From the NCBI RefSeq assembly GCF_051390635.1, contig NZ_JBPODT010000004.1, positions 248,001-312,000 on the forward strand: 64,000 nt of DNA. The letters are read 5' to 3'. This document shows, piece after piece, positions 34,456 through 43,399 of this stretch. The notes under the pieces were generated by a model. The model had not been told where the DNA came from. It saw only the letters and a list, made by a program, of their open reading frames with translations, and searched no databases. Within the stretch, counting starts at the first letter, position 1, and the number at the start of each line of letters is the position of its first letter. The stretch is from Microbaculum sp051390635. Lineage in GTDB: Bacteria > Pseudomonadota > Alphaproteobacteria > Rhizobiales > Tepidamorphaceae. A program made the translations under genes and the position numbers.

Positions 34456-35430
34456 CTACATCTTCATCAGCTTGATCGCCGCGGGTCCGAGGATAACGAC
34501 GAACAGGACCGGCAGGAAGAACACGATCATCGGCACAGTCAGTTTCGGCGGCAGCGCGGCGGCCATCTTTTCGGCCGCAGACATGCGCAGATCGCGATTT
34601 TCCTGCGCCATCACGCGCATGGCATGGCCGAGCGGCGTGCCGTAGCGTTCGGCCTGGATCAGCGCGGTGACGACAGCCCTGACGCCGGGCAGGCCGGTCC
34701 GCTTGCCCAGGTTGTCGTAGGCGACGCGGCGATCCTGCAGGTAGGACAGTTCGGCCGTCGTCAGGCTCAGCTCCTCGGCGAGCGCGATCGACTGGGTGCC
34801 GATCTCCTGGCTCACCTTGCGAAACGCCTGTTCGACCGACATGCCGGATTCCACGCAGATCAGCATCAGGTCGAGAGCGTCGGGGAAGGCCTGCTGGATC
34901 TCCTGCTGACGACGCTTGACCTGGTTGGTGACGTAGAGATTGGGGGCGAAGAAACCCACATAGGCGGCTGCGACCGCGATCAGGATTTTGATAACGGCCG
35001 GCTGGGAATCGTAGTTTCCGACAAAGAAGAGATAAAGGATCGTGAGCAGGAACAGGATCGGAGGCAGCGCGACGCGGAAGAACAGAAAGGTGATCAACGC
35101 CGCCTGGCCCCGATACCCGGCCATCTTGAGCTTGGCGCTGGTGTCGTTCGACTCCAAATACTTGCGCAGATTCAGCCGGTCCACGACCTGCTGCATGTAG
35201 GCCTTGGGCGACTTGCGCAGCGAAACGCGGTTCTTTTCGGCGGCGAGCCTGGCCCGCTCGCGCTCGCGCATCTGCGCGCGCTCCTTGGCGACATATTTCA
35301 TACGGTCGCCGAGGCGATCGCCCGACAGGAGCGGCATGCCCACGGACAGGATCGCGGCCGCGGCCGCGATCGCCGAGAAGATCCCGACGAGCAACGAGGG
35401 ATTGTAGATCGTGTCGAGAAGTCCCTGCAT
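34456..35430 (-). CDS. tadC: Tad pilus inner-membrane platform protein TadC
   Basis: A 324-residue GspF-like membrane protein that, with TadB, forms the platform for Flp pilus assembly. The ATG at 35428-35430 (MQGLLDTIYNPSLL) is chosen; a longer in-frame reading would run into tadB. Helices lie near the N-terminus, at LPPILFLLTILYLFFVG and at the C-terminal VPMIVFFLPVLFVVILGP. The T2SS-F core is FPDALDLMLICVESGMSVEQAF with ELSLTTAELSYLQDRRVAYD. It is last in the operon: no tadD follows and a terminator lies 66 bp downstream. Confidence 0.93.
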   Translation of the reverse strand: MQGLLDTIYNPSLLVGIFSAIAAAAAILSVGMPLLSGDRLGDRMKYVAKERAQMRERERARLAAEKNRVSLRKSPKAYMQQVVDRLNLRKYLESNDTSAKLKMAGYRGQAALITFLFFRVALPPILFLLTILYLFFVGNYDSQPAVIKILIAVAAAYVGFFAPNLYVTNQVKRRQQEIQQAFPDALDLMLICVESGMSVEQAFRKVSQEIGTQSIALAEELSLTTAELSYLQDRRVAYDNLGKRTGLPGVRAVVTALIQAERYGTPLGHAMRVMAQENRDLRMSAAEKMAAALPPKLTVPMIVFFLPVLFVVILGPAAIKLMKM

Positions 35431-35441
35431 CGCCGTTGCCT

Positions 35442-36440
35442 TCAGAACTTGAAGTTGATCATCTTCTTCATCACCAGCACGCCCATCAGCATCCAGACGG
35501 CGCACCCGGCAAGCATGATGTGCCCGAGCCGCTCGGTCCAAAGCAGCGAGATGTAGCTCGGCGTTGTCACGAACACGAGGATCATGACCGCGACCGGAAG
35601 CGCGCCGATGATCGCGGCTGAAGCCTTGGCCTCCTGGCTCATCGCCTGGATCTTGCCCTGCATCTTCTTGCGATCGCGCAGCACCTTGGCGAGGTTGCCG
35701 AGCGCTTCGGACAGATTGCCGCCCGCCTTCTGCTGAATGGAGATGACGATCGCGAAGAAGTTGACTTCAGGCAGGGGCATGCCGTCGTACATGCGTTCGA
35801 CGCAATCGGCGAGCGGCAGGCCCAGTGCCTGGGACTCGATGACTTTCCGGAACTCAGTCTTGACCGGCTCCTGGACCTCGCCGGCGACGATCCTGAGACA
35901 ATCGCCCAGCGGCAGCCCCGCCTTCACGCCGCGCACGACCACATCGACCGCGTTGGGGAATTCCTGCAGGAACTTCTTCATGCGGCGCTTTTTCAGATAC
36001 CCGAGCATCCAGTACGGGATGCCGACCCCACTGAAAATCATGATCGCCAGCAGCACAATCGGCTGAGCGCCGAAAATCAGCCCGAAGAACGTGAAGACGA
36101 GCGCGACCACAATACTGAACATGAAGTAGCCCTTCACGCTCCATTTCAGGCCGGCTTGGGCGATGCGGACGCGCAGCGGCGGCCGCTTGCGTTCCTTCTG
36201 CTTGGACTCCAGTTCCTTCAGGGTTTCCTGAACCGCCTTGCGACGCTTGCCTGCCTCGGCTTCGGCCTTCGCCTTGGCGGTTGCGACGCCGGTGGTGCGA
36301 CGCCCCGCGACAGTCTGGACGCGCTTTTCGGTCCGGCGCTCGCCCGACAGCAGCGGATAAACGAACACCCAGGCGATGCCGCCGACGGCGATCGTCGCCA
36401 TCACCGCGATCGCGAGACTGATAATGCGGTCGTCGAGCAT
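35442..36440 (-). CDS. tadB: Tad pilus inner-membrane platform protein TadB
   Basis: A 332-residue GspF-type protein partnering TadC. N-terminal helix AIAVMATIAVGGIAWVFVYP, a basic cytoplasmic segment (about 30-100), paired helices near 115-160, the T2SS-F domain FPNAVDVVVRGVKAGLPLGD and NFFAIVISIQQKAGGNLSEAL, and C-terminal helices. It begins 5 bp after cpaF and ends 11 bp before tadC. Confidence 0.94.
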   Translation of the reverse strand: MLDDRIISLAIAVMATIAVGGIAWVFVYPLLSGERRTEKRVQTVAGRRTTGVATAKAKAEAEAGKRRKAVQETLKELESKQKERKRPPLRVRIAQAGLKWSVKGYFMFSIVVALVFTFFGLIFGAQPIVLLAIMIFSGVGIPYWMLGYLKKRRMKKFLQEFPNAVDVVVRGVKAGLPLGDCLRIVAGEVQEPVKTEFRKVIESQALGLPLADCVERMYDGMPLPEVNFFAIVISIQQKAGGNLSEALGNLAKVLRDRKKMQGKIQAMSQEAKASAAIIGALPVAVMILVFVTTPSYISLLWTERLGHIMLAGCAVWMLMGVLVMKKMINFKF

Positions 36441-36445
36441 TCGCG

Positions 36446-38107
36446 TCAGCCCCCGAACGCGTTGCCGTCTTCGTCCTGAACCTCGGCGGCATCGAGTGCC
36501 GCGGCCAGACGGTTTTCCTCGTTGAAGTAGCGGGCACGATCCCAGAAGGCAGGCCGGGCAATGCCGGTCGACCTGTGCCGGCCGATGATGCGTCCGTTGG
36601 AGTCCTCGCCGATAATATCGAACACGAACAGATCCTGGAGGGTGATGACCTCGCCTTCGGTGCCGATCACCTCGGTTATGTGCGTGATGCGGCGCGAGCC
36701 GTCGCGCAGGCGGGCCGCCTGGACGATCACGTCGACCGAGGAGGTGATCATCTCGCGAATGGTGCGCGAAGGCAGGTTGAAGCCGCCCATGGTGATCATG
36801 CCCTCGATACGCGACAGGGCCTCGCGAGGGCTGTTGGCGTGGAGCGTGCCCATCGAGCCATCATGGCCGGTATTCATGGCCTGCAGAAGGTCGAAGGCCT
36901 CGGGTCCGCGCACCTCGCCGACGATGATCCGTTCTGGACGCATACGCAGGCAGTTCTTGACCAGATCGCGCATGGTCACCTCGCCCTCGCCCTCCAGATT
37001 GGGCGGGCGGGTCTCGAGGCGCACCACATGGGGCTGCTGCAGCTGCAGTTCGGCGGCGTCCTCGCAGGTGATGACGCGCTCGTCTTCGTCGATGTAGCGG
37101 GTCAGGCAGTTGAGCAACGTCGTCTTGCCCGAGCCGGTGCCGCCGGAGATGACGACATTGCAGCGGACACGCCCGATGATCTCGAGAATGGTCGCGCCCT
37201 CCGGCGATATGGTGCCGAAGTTCACCATCTGCTCGAGGGTGAGCTTGTCCTTCTTGAACTTACGAATGGTGAGGGCGGGGCCGTCGATCGCCAGCGGCGG
37301 GACGATGGCGTTGACGCGGCTGCCGTCGGGAAGGCGGGCGTCGCAGATCGGGCTGGCCTCGTCGACGCGGCGGCCGATCTGACTGACGATCCGCTGGCAG
37401 ATGTTCAGGAGCTGGCCGTTGTCGCGGAAATGGACGTTGGTCTGCTCGATCTTGCCCGACACCTCGATATAGACCGTGTCGGCGCCATTGACCATGATAT
37501 CGGCGATGTCGTCGCGCGCCAGCAACGGCTCCAGTGGGCCGTAGCCGAGCACGTCGTTGCAGATATCGTCGAGCAGTTCCTCCTGCTCGGCGATCGACAT
37601 CACGACATTCTTCAGCGAGATGATCTCGTTGACGATGTCGCGGATTTCCTCGCGCGCCGATTCGACGTCCATCTTCGCCAGCTGGCTGAGATCGATCGCG
37701 TCGATCAGCGCCGAGAAGATGGCGGTCTTGGTGTCGTAGTACTCCTCCGACCGCACCGGGCGGGCAGGCGCCTGGCGCGGTGCGCGCTTCGGCTCGGGCG
37801 GCGGCGTCGCGGCCGACGGCTTTGGCGCGGCGGCGGGGGGCTTGGTCGCGGTGGCTGGCGGATCGGCCGTCGCCGCCGCCTTGGGCGCGAGCAGTTCGGC
37901 CGACGCATCATTCGTCCCGGAAGACGCCGCCGGGGCTTGCGGAACGTCCGCTTCCAGGGCAACCGACGGTTTCATATCAGGCGCCGCCGGAGCCTCCTCG
38001 CGGGGCTCAGGGCGGGCCTTCGCCGGCGCTTCAGCGGCAGACGGCCGCGGCTGCTCCACCGGCGCCGGGTGCGTTACGTCAGATTGCGTGCCTCGTTTGC
38101 CGAACAT
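36446..38107 (-). CDS. cpaF: Tad pilus assembly ATPase CpaF/TadA
   Basis: A 553-residue type II/IV secretion ATPase that powers Flp pilus assembly. Walker A VVISGGTGSGKTTLLNCLTR, the Asp box ITCEDAAELQLQQPHVVRLE, Walker B RIIVGEVRGPEAFDLLQAM and the His box GHDGSMGTLHANSPREAL are all present. The first 130 residues are an Ala/Pro/Lys-rich, probably disordered extension, longer than in many CpaF proteins. It lies between cpaE (16 bp) and tadB (5 bp). Confidence 0.95.
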   Translation of the reverse strand: MFGKRGTQSDVTHPAPVEQPRPSAAEAPAKARPEPREEAPAAPDMKPSVALEADVPQAPAASSGTNDASAELLAPKAAATADPPATATKPPAAAPKPSAATPPPEPKRAPRQAPARPVRSEEYYDTKTAIFSALIDAIDLSQLAKMDVESAREEIRDIVNEIISLKNVVMSIAEQEELLDDICNDVLGYGPLEPLLARDDIADIMVNGADTVYIEVSGKIEQTNVHFRDNGQLLNICQRIVSQIGRRVDEASPICDARLPDGSRVNAIVPPLAIDGPALTIRKFKKDKLTLEQMVNFGTISPEGATILEIIGRVRCNVVISGGTGSGKTTLLNCLTRYIDEDERVITCEDAAELQLQQPHVVRLETRPPNLEGEGEVTMRDLVKNCLRMRPERIIVGEVRGPEAFDLLQAMNTGHDGSMGTLHANSPREALSRIEGMITMGGFNLPSRTIREMITSSVDVIVQAARLRDGSRRITHITEVIGTEGEVITLQDLFVFDIIGEDSNGRIIGRHRSTGIARPAFWDRARYFNEENRLAAALDAAEVQDEDGNAFGG

Positions 38108-38123
38108 GGGCGTTCAGATCCGT

Positions 38124-39407
38124 TCAGCTCTTTTTCATCGATAATTTCTTCAGCAGCGGCCCGAGCGGAGACCGCTTAGCCTTGCGGACCTCGGACCGGC
38201 CCGTCAGCGCCTCGGCCAGTGACCGAAACATCTCGACAGGCTTCGCGTTGGCCTGGGTCTCGGCGATCATCTGTCCGTTGTTCGCCGCGTTGGCGAACAG
38301 CACCGGATCGAACGTGGCGGTCGCGAAGATGTCCAGTTCCAGGGCGGCGGCGAAATCCTTCTCGGAGATTTCCGGCTTCTTGGGTACGCCGACCTGATTG
38401 AGGACGACGACCGGCGGGCGGTCGTTGGGCCGGGACTGTTTGAGCATGTCGAGCAGGTTCTTCGCATTACGAAGATTGGCGAGATCCGGCATCGCCGTGA
38501 TGACGATTTCGTCGGCGCCCAGCAGCGTGGCCTTCGCCCAGGTCGTCCACAGATGCGGGACGTCCAGAATGACGGTCGGCACCGTCTTGCGGATCAGCTC
38601 AATGACCGGCTCCATGGAATCGCCGGGCAGGTCGTATTCCTTGTCGAGCGTCGATGGCGCGGCGATCAGGCTTAGGTGGTCGGTGCATTTGGAGAACAGC
38701 CGGTCGAGATAGTTCTCGTCGAGCCGTTCGCGCGCGAACACCGCCTCGGCCATGCCCTGCGGCGGGTCCTGATTGAAGTCGAGTCCCGCGGTTCCAAAGG
38801 CCAGATCGAGATCGGCGATCACCACGTCGCTGATCAGTTCCTGAGAGATCGCCCAGCCGACATTGTGCGCGATCGTCGACGATCCGACTCCGCCCTTGGC
38901 GCCGACAAACGCGATGGTGCGGCCGAGCGGATCGGTCCCCGGCACGTCGAAAAGGGACGACAGGGCGGACAGCGCCAGAACCGGATTAATCGGCGCGAGC
39001 ACATAGTCGCTGACGCCCTTTTGTATCAGCTTGCGGTACAGTCCGATATCGTTGGCGTGACCGATGACGATAACGCGCGTTCCAGCGTCGCAAACGTCGG
39101 CCAGACGGTCGAGCTGTTCGAGCAGTCCATCGGAACCGGCCGTCGATTCGACCACGACGACATTCGGCGTCGCCGCATTGACGTAGAACTCACGGGCCGC
39201 CGCGAGGCCGCCCATCTGCACGGTCATATGCGCCCGGGAGGCACGGCGATCGCTCGCGGCTTCCGAGAAGGCGGCATTGGTTTCAGGCGTCTCGCAGAAG
39301 ACCTGGATCGAAACCCGCGGAAGCGGCGGGATATACCGATCCTGCTGTCTGCCCGTAGCCGGAGATTCGGCCTCGGTCCCGTCTAGCTTTTCGGCGGCTA
39401 CACTCAT
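38124..39407 (-). CDS. cpaE: Tad pilus localisation protein CpaE/TadZ
   Basis: A 427-residue ParA/MinD-like protein with an N-terminal receiver-like domain (about 60-165, VVVVESTAGSDGLLEQLDRL) and an ATPase-like domain (about 165-400). The deviant Walker A is AFVGAKGGVGSSTIAHNVGW, with Ser-Ser where active ParA proteins have Lys-Thr/Ser; the second segment is VVIADLDLAFGTAGLDFNQD. CpaE/TadZ places the pilus machine at the cell pole. It overlaps no neighbour and sits 2 bp after cpaD. Confidence 0.92.
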   Translation of the reverse strand: MSVAAEKLDGTEAESPATGRQQDRYIPPLPRVSIQVFCETPETNAAFSEAASDRRASRAHMTVQMGGLAAAREFYVNAATPNVVVVESTAGSDGLLEQLDRLADVCDAGTRVIVIGHANDIGLYRKLIQKGVSDYVLAPINPVLALSALSSLFDVPGTDPLGRTIAFVGAKGGVGSSTIAHNVGWAISQELISDVVIADLDLAFGTAGLDFNQDPPQGMAEAVFARERLDENYLDRLFSKCTDHLSLIAAPSTLDKEYDLPGDSMEPVIELIRKTVPTVILDVPHLWTTWAKATLLGADEIVITAMPDLANLRNAKNLLDMLKQSRPNDRPPVVVLNQVGVPKKPEISEKDFAAALELDIFATATFDPVLFANAANNGQMIAETQANAKPVEMFRSLAEALTGRSEVRKAKRSPLGPLLKKLSMKKS

Positions 39408-39409
39408 GG

Positions 39410-40117
39410 CTACTGCGCGACCTCGCTGATCTGACCAGTGCCCGCGTCGTTGTAGATCGTGGACGGATCCTCGCCCTTCCGATATTTGCCGTACACGGTG
39501 TCGCGCCGCTGGCCGTCACGCGGCGTCGTCCCCGACCGCGGTCCGTTCAAATCGCGCGGGTCCTCGACCATCGCCGCCAGGTTCTTCTGCGAGGCGCAGC
39601 CGAAGTTCTCGTAGGGAAGGTTCCGCCAATCACCGCCGGCATTGGTCGGCCAGGCACCGCATTCCAGCGTCGCCGTCGACCGCTCGTAGGCAAGACGAAC
39701 CGGCGCGGTATATTGCGTGGTGCGATAGCCCACGATATGGACCGACTCGATCGGCATGCCGTAAGCGTAGGCGATCTCCTTGACCTCCTCGGCAACGGAT
39801 GCGGCCTCGGCTTCGTTCGCGGTGCCCGTCGGCGCCATCACCTCGAGCCCGCCGGTACCCTGCCGACGCCAGCCGAGCACGAATTCCTCGACCATCGCCT
39901 TGTCGGGTCTCGACAACCGGGTTCCGGTCGCATTGAGATCGAGCTTGACGCGTTCGGGCACAACCCCGATGGGATAGCGCTGTTCCACCGACGTGGGCAC
40001 CGAACCGGTCACCACGCGATCGGACTGGCAGGCGGCGATGGGCAATCCGACGAGGGCGACCATCACGACACGGCGAGCAGAGTACGAGATCGGCATTTTC
40101 TTCGACCTGACGTTCAT
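39410..40117 (-). CDS. cpaD: Tad pilus lipoprotein CpaD
   Basis: A 235-residue outer-membrane lipoprotein. The signal peptide ends in a lipobox, ALVGLPIAACQS, with the acylated Cys near residue 30. The mature part matches CpaD (LGWRRQGTGGLEVMAPTGTA, NFGCASQKNLAAMVEDPRDL and the C-terminal RDTVYGKYRKGEDPSTIY). CpaD supports the CpaC secretin. The start at 40117 is used; Met8 (40096) would give an equally good signal peptide. Confidence 0.9.
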   Translation of the reverse strand: MNVRSKKMPISYSARRVVMVALVGLPIAACQSDRVVTGSVPTSVEQRYPIGVVPERVKLDLNATGTRLSRPDKAMVEEFVLGWRRQGTGGLEVMAPTGTANEAEAASVAEEVKEIAYAYGMPIESVHIVGYRTTQYTAPVRLAYERSTATLECGAWPTNAGGDWRNLPYENFGCASQKNLAAMVEDPRDLNGPRSGTTPRDGQRRDTVYGKYRKGEDPSTIYNDAGTGQISEVAQ

Positions 40118-40141
40118 CGATGCTTCGGCTAGTGCCGCCCC

Positions 40142-41569
40142 CTATTCAACAATGAAGCCAATCGGGCCGCGGTAGTTCCCGGCCGGATTCTTCTCGGCGA
40201 GACCGTAAAGGCGGTTCAAACGGCCCAGCAGGACGGCGGCGGGATCGGACGCGGGCGCGAAATTCTTGTCGGGCCGAGCAAGCTCGTCCCTCGAGGTCGC
40301 CTCGACCATGTACGGGGTCGCAAGGATCACCAGCTCCGTCTCGTCGCTCTGGAAGTCGCGGCTGCGGAACAGTGTCCCGAGGATCGGGATGTCGCCGATG
40401 CCGGGCACGCTGTTGAAGACCTGCTTGGTGTCCTGCTGGATGAGCCCGGCCAGGGCCAGCGAACCGCCGCTGGGCAGCTCGACGGTGGTGTCCGTGCGCC
40501 GGGTCTTGATGCCGGGAATGCGCGTGTCCTGCAGCACGACTTCCGACTGCCGGTCGATCTCGGAGACTTCGGTCTTGACCTTGAGGCTAATGCGGTTCGC
40601 CGACATCACGACGGGCGTGAAGGCAAGCGCGACACCGAAGGGCTTGAACTCGATCGAGAGCTGGCACTGCCCGGTATCGGGATCGCAGGTATTGCCTATC
40701 GGCACCGGGAACTCGCCGCCGGCCAGGAAGTTCGCGGTCTCGCCGCTGATCGCCGACAGCGTCGGCTCCGCCAGCACCCGCAACAGGCCCTTGGATTCGA
40801 GCGCGCGCACCTGGGCGCTGATGGCGGTCGTGCCGTCGCTCCAGGTGACGGGACCGGATAGCGCGGGCAGTTGCGAAAGACCCAGACCGAACACCGGGTT
40901 GGAAATCACGTTGGCGGCGATCGTGCTGGAATTGATCTGCAGGTTCCAGTCGATGCCGAGTTCCTTGAGGGTCTGCCGCTTGACTTCGGCGACGGTGACC
41001 TTGAGGAACACCTGCTCGCTTCCCTCCACGGCGATCATGTTGAGGACCTTGGCTGGATCCCCGGCGAAGCGGCCGGCGATGTCCGTTGCCTTCTCCGCGT
41101 CTGCGGCGGTCGGCGCCGTCCCGGTCAGGACGATGTTATCGTTCATGGACTCGACCTTGACCGCCGAGCCTGGAACCAGCTGTCGAATGTTTTGCGAAAG
41201 CGCCATCGTGTCGCGATCGACCTGTAGCTCGATGACCGCGATCTGGCGTCCGGCGACGTCGAAGAAGAAGACGTTGGTCTGGCCGACTTCGAGGCCGATC
41301 AGATAGGCCCGGCGCGCGGTGCGCATCACCGCGTCGGCGACCTTGGGGCTAGACACCAAGACGTCCTTGGCGTCGCGCGGCAGGTCGATGACCAGCGATT
41401 TTCCGAGGCCGAGCTTGACCATGCGCGAGGTCGAGAGCTCCGCTGGCTGAATGGTCATGTGCCCCGTCGACTGGGCGCCGGCTGGCGCCACACCGACCGC
41501 GTTGAGCACGATCGCGGCAACCGCGAAGGCGAAGGCCAGAACCGAGTATCTAATGCTCCTGCGAGCCAT
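40142..41569 (-). CDS. cpaC: Tad pilus outer-membrane secretin CpaC/RcpA
   Basis: A 475-residue secretin, the outer-membrane pore for the Flp pilus. The ATG at 41567-41569 is preceded by GGGGGAA and gives a signal peptide ending near VAPAGAQ. An N-terminal pilus domain (VLVSSPKVADAVM, GQTNVFFFDVAG) is followed by a BON-like stretch (SMNDNIVLTGTAPTAADAEK) and the secretin core (VKTEVSEIDRQSEVV, PGIKTRRTDTTVELPSGGSL, VPGIGDIPILGTLFRSRDFQ). It lies between cpaB and cpaD in the usual order. Confidence 0.94.
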   Translation of the reverse strand: MARRSIRYSVLAFAFAVAAIVLNAVGVAPAGAQSTGHMTIQPAELSTSRMVKLGLGKSLVIDLPRDAKDVLVSSPKVADAVMRTARRAYLIGLEVGQTNVFFFDVAGRQIAVIELQVDRDTMALSQNIRQLVPGSAVKVESMNDNIVLTGTAPTAADAEKATDIAGRFAGDPAKVLNMIAVEGSEQVFLKVTVAEVKRQTLKELGIDWNLQINSSTIAANVISNPVFGLGLSQLPALSGPVTWSDGTTAISAQVRALESKGLLRVLAEPTLSAISGETANFLAGGEFPVPIGNTCDPDTGQCQLSIEFKPFGVALAFTPVVMSANRISLKVKTEVSEIDRQSEVVLQDTRIPGIKTRRTDTTVELPSGGSLALAGLIQQDTKQVFNSVPGIGDIPILGTLFRSRDFQSDETELVILATPYMVEATSRDELARPDKNFAPASDPAAVLLGRLNRLYGLAEKNPAGNYRGPIGFIVE

Positions 41570-41595
41570 GGCGGATTCCCCCGATATGCTCGTAC

Positions 41596-42393
41596 TCAAT
41601 TGGTGTTCACCTGGACGGGAACACCGAATTTCACGACGGTGACGGTTCCGCGTCGGCCGGCCAGCAGGCCATCCGCCGTCTGCGGTGCCCCATCGGCTCC
41701 CGGGCCGTCCATGATGCTGCGCAGCGACAGCGAGATGTCGCCGAGCTGCTGGGCCAGCGCGAGAACTTCGACCTGTTCGGGACGCAGCTCCAGCGTGGCG
41801 ACGTTGCCGACCACGTTCATCTGGCCGTCCTTCTCCTCGATGGTCTGATCGATCGCCAGGACGCGAACGTTCTGGAGCACCGTTTCGCTGATGAGGGCAT
41901 CACGGCGGGAATTGGCGCTCATGTCCTGTCGGGTGAGAACCACATCGACATGGTCATTGGGCAGGATGAACCCGCCCGCGCCGACTTCCGGCGACGTCTT
42001 CGTGGCCACCGCGCGCATGCCGGTCGGCAGCATCGCCGACAGGAACCCGCCGGCCCCGCTCTTCACGAGCTTGGTGTCCCTGATCGGCTCCCCGGAGAAG
42101 AAACTGGTCCGCGCGACCGAGCCGGCGGTCTTATCGATGGCTTCCGGATCGCCGCTGCGGGTCACAAACGCGTGGTTGATGGCGTCGCGCGGCCAGCTTT
42201 CCCAGGAGAGATCGGCGGCCGTAAGCGTCGCGCCGGGCGGGATGTCCTTGGTGGCGACCAGGATCTCGTCGGTATCAACCTTCTGCTGAACGACGACCGG
42301 GGACTGATCGCTGCCAATGTTGCTGGCCAGCCGCCAGGCGAAAAAGCCGGCGACGACAGCAACACCAAGTACGACGAGACGCGCAACTTTCAT
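41596..42393 (-). CDS. cpaB: Tad pilus assembly protein CpaB/RcpC
   Basis: A 265-residue periplasmic/inner-membrane-anchored protein with an N-terminal helix (LVVLGVAVVAGFFAWRLA) and a SAF domain (EILVATKDIPPGATLTAADL), then the RcpC region FILPNDHVDVVLTRQDM. CpaB proteins stabilise the secretin and the pilus subunits. It is the first gene of the leftward assembly run, about 120 bp after cpaA. Confidence 0.93.
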   Translation of the reverse strand: MKVARLVVLGVAVVAGFFAWRLASNIGSDQSPVVVQQKVDTDEILVATKDIPPGATLTAADLSWESWPRDAINHAFVTRSGDPEAIDKTAGSVARTSFFSGEPIRDTKLVKSGAGGFLSAMLPTGMRAVATKTSPEVGAGGFILPNDHVDVVLTRQDMSANSRRDALISETVLQNVRVLAIDQTIEEKDGQMNVVGNVATLELRPEQVEVLALAQQLGDISLSLRSIMDGPGADGAPQTADGLLAGRRGTVTVVKFGVPVQVNTN

Positions 42394-42465
42394 GACACAT
42401 CATCCCAACTCGCTGCCGCGCAGGTGCGGCGTTTGAAAGGATCATGCGGATCGAATGGTCAACTT

Positions 42466-42473
42466 ATGGTTAA
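42466..42473 (-). promoter_or_regulatory. CtrA-type half-site TTAACCAT upstream of cpaB
   Basis: The minus strand reads TTAACCAT, the alternative consensus half-site of the CtrA cell-cycle regulator, 73 bp upstream of the cpaB start in a locally AT-rich segment. In Caulobacter pilus genes are CtrA-controlled. A single 8-bp match is weak evidence. Confidence 0.4.
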
Positions 42474-42515
42474 TGAGAAGTATCGAATTGATAGCTGTCG
42501 CAATAAATGCCTGAT

Positions 42516-43019
42516 CTACCTGACGAACACGTCCATCCAGGACGTCGCCGGATAGATCATGAAACCCGCCACCGCCAGCGCAATTCCGTATGGAATCCCG
42601 GATTCCGAATCATGCAGACGCACGGCCCAATCGGCACGTGATAGAGCGAACGGCAGCGGATACCGGCGAACCGACAGGATGATCAAGGTCAGCGCGCCGC
42701 CGAGTATGGAGAACAGCAGGGCGTACTCGAGCAGATTGCTCCAGCCCAGCCAAAGCGCGACGGCCGCAACGAACTTCGCGTCACCGCCGCCGATCCAGCC
42801 AAAGGCGAAAAAAGCGAAGGACACGACGAGCATCGCGCCGCCCGCGGCGACATGCATGCCGATCTCCGCAGGCGCCAGTCCGGCGAAGTAGGCCGCGGGG
42901 AAGAACAACACCGCGAACGCAATTGTTAGCCGGTTCGGGATTGTCATCGTGAAGAAGTCGAGACTGGCCGCCAGCGCCATCGCACCGGGGAAGACAAGCA
43001 AAAGGGCGGCGTTCAACAT
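42516..43019 (-). CDS. cpaA: Prepilin peptidase CpaA/TadV
   Basis: A 167-residue polytopic aspartyl protease that cleaves the Flp pre-pilin and TadE-like pseudopilins. The two catalytic Asp are in SLDFFTMTIPNR (Asp21) and the GxGD-like motif GWIGGGDAKFV (Asp80). It is the short A24 peptidase form without the methylase domain, normal for TadV. It lies between the flp terminator and the cpaB promoter region. Confidence 0.93.
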   Translation of the reverse strand: MLNAALLLVFPGAMALAASLDFFTMTIPNRLTIAFAVLFFPAAYFAGLAPAEIGMHVAAGGAMLVVSFAFFAFGWIGGGDAKFVAAVALWLGWSNLLEYALLFSILGGALTLIILSVRRYPLPFALSRADWAVRLHDSESGIPYGIALAVAGFMIYPATSWMDVFVR

Positions 43020-43147
43020 ATCGCGAAACTGCTCCGGTATCGCACAGTCCGAGACACCGTATATGCCACGCAGCGCTTAATGGCGGCTTAAACGCGAGGC
43101 TGATGTCGGGAGCCGCAAGTCCAGACGCCACAAAACGGGCGGGCTCC

Positions 43148-43189
43148 AAAAAACGAAACGCCGCCCCGGCTGCCTGAACCGAAGCGGCG
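43148..43189 (-). terminator. Intrinsic terminator after flp
   Basis: On the minus strand CGCCGC (43189-43184) pairs with GCGGCG (43164-43159), with an inner CGG/CCG pair in the loop, and is followed by TTTCGTTTTTT (to 43148). It lies 34 bp after the flp stop and 129 bp before cpaA, so most flp transcripts should stop here. Confidence 0.68.
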
Positions 43190-43222
43190 GATCGTAACAG
43201 GCAAACTGCCTGCGGCGGCAGA

Positions 43223-43399
43223 TCAGGCGCCGGCGCCGGTCAGCTTGTCGTTGATCGTCGTGAAGGTCGTGGTCAGCGAACCACCGACCGAGTACACGAT
43301 GCCGACGATCGCAACCGAGATGCCGGCGGCGATGAGGCCATATTCGATGGCGGTGGCACCCGACTCGTCACGGGCGAAGTTCTTGAAGAGATTGGTCAT
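43223..43399 (-). CDS. flp: Flp-family pilin
   Basis: A 58-residue pre-pilin too small for routine ORF cut-offs: it starts MTNLFKNFARDESGATAIEY and continues with a hydrophobic helix GLIAAGISVAIVGIVYSVGG. The Gly14-Ala15 site (ESG/ATAIEYG) is the CpaA cleavage point, and Glu19-Tyr20 are the Flp motif. AAGGAGCG lies 7 bp before the ATG (43397-43399). It is the main structural subunit of the pilus and heads the locus, with its own terminator downstream. Confidence 0.95.
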   Translation of the reverse strand: MTNLFKNFARDESGATAIEYGLIAAGISVAIVGIVYSVGGSLTTTFTTINDKLTGAGA

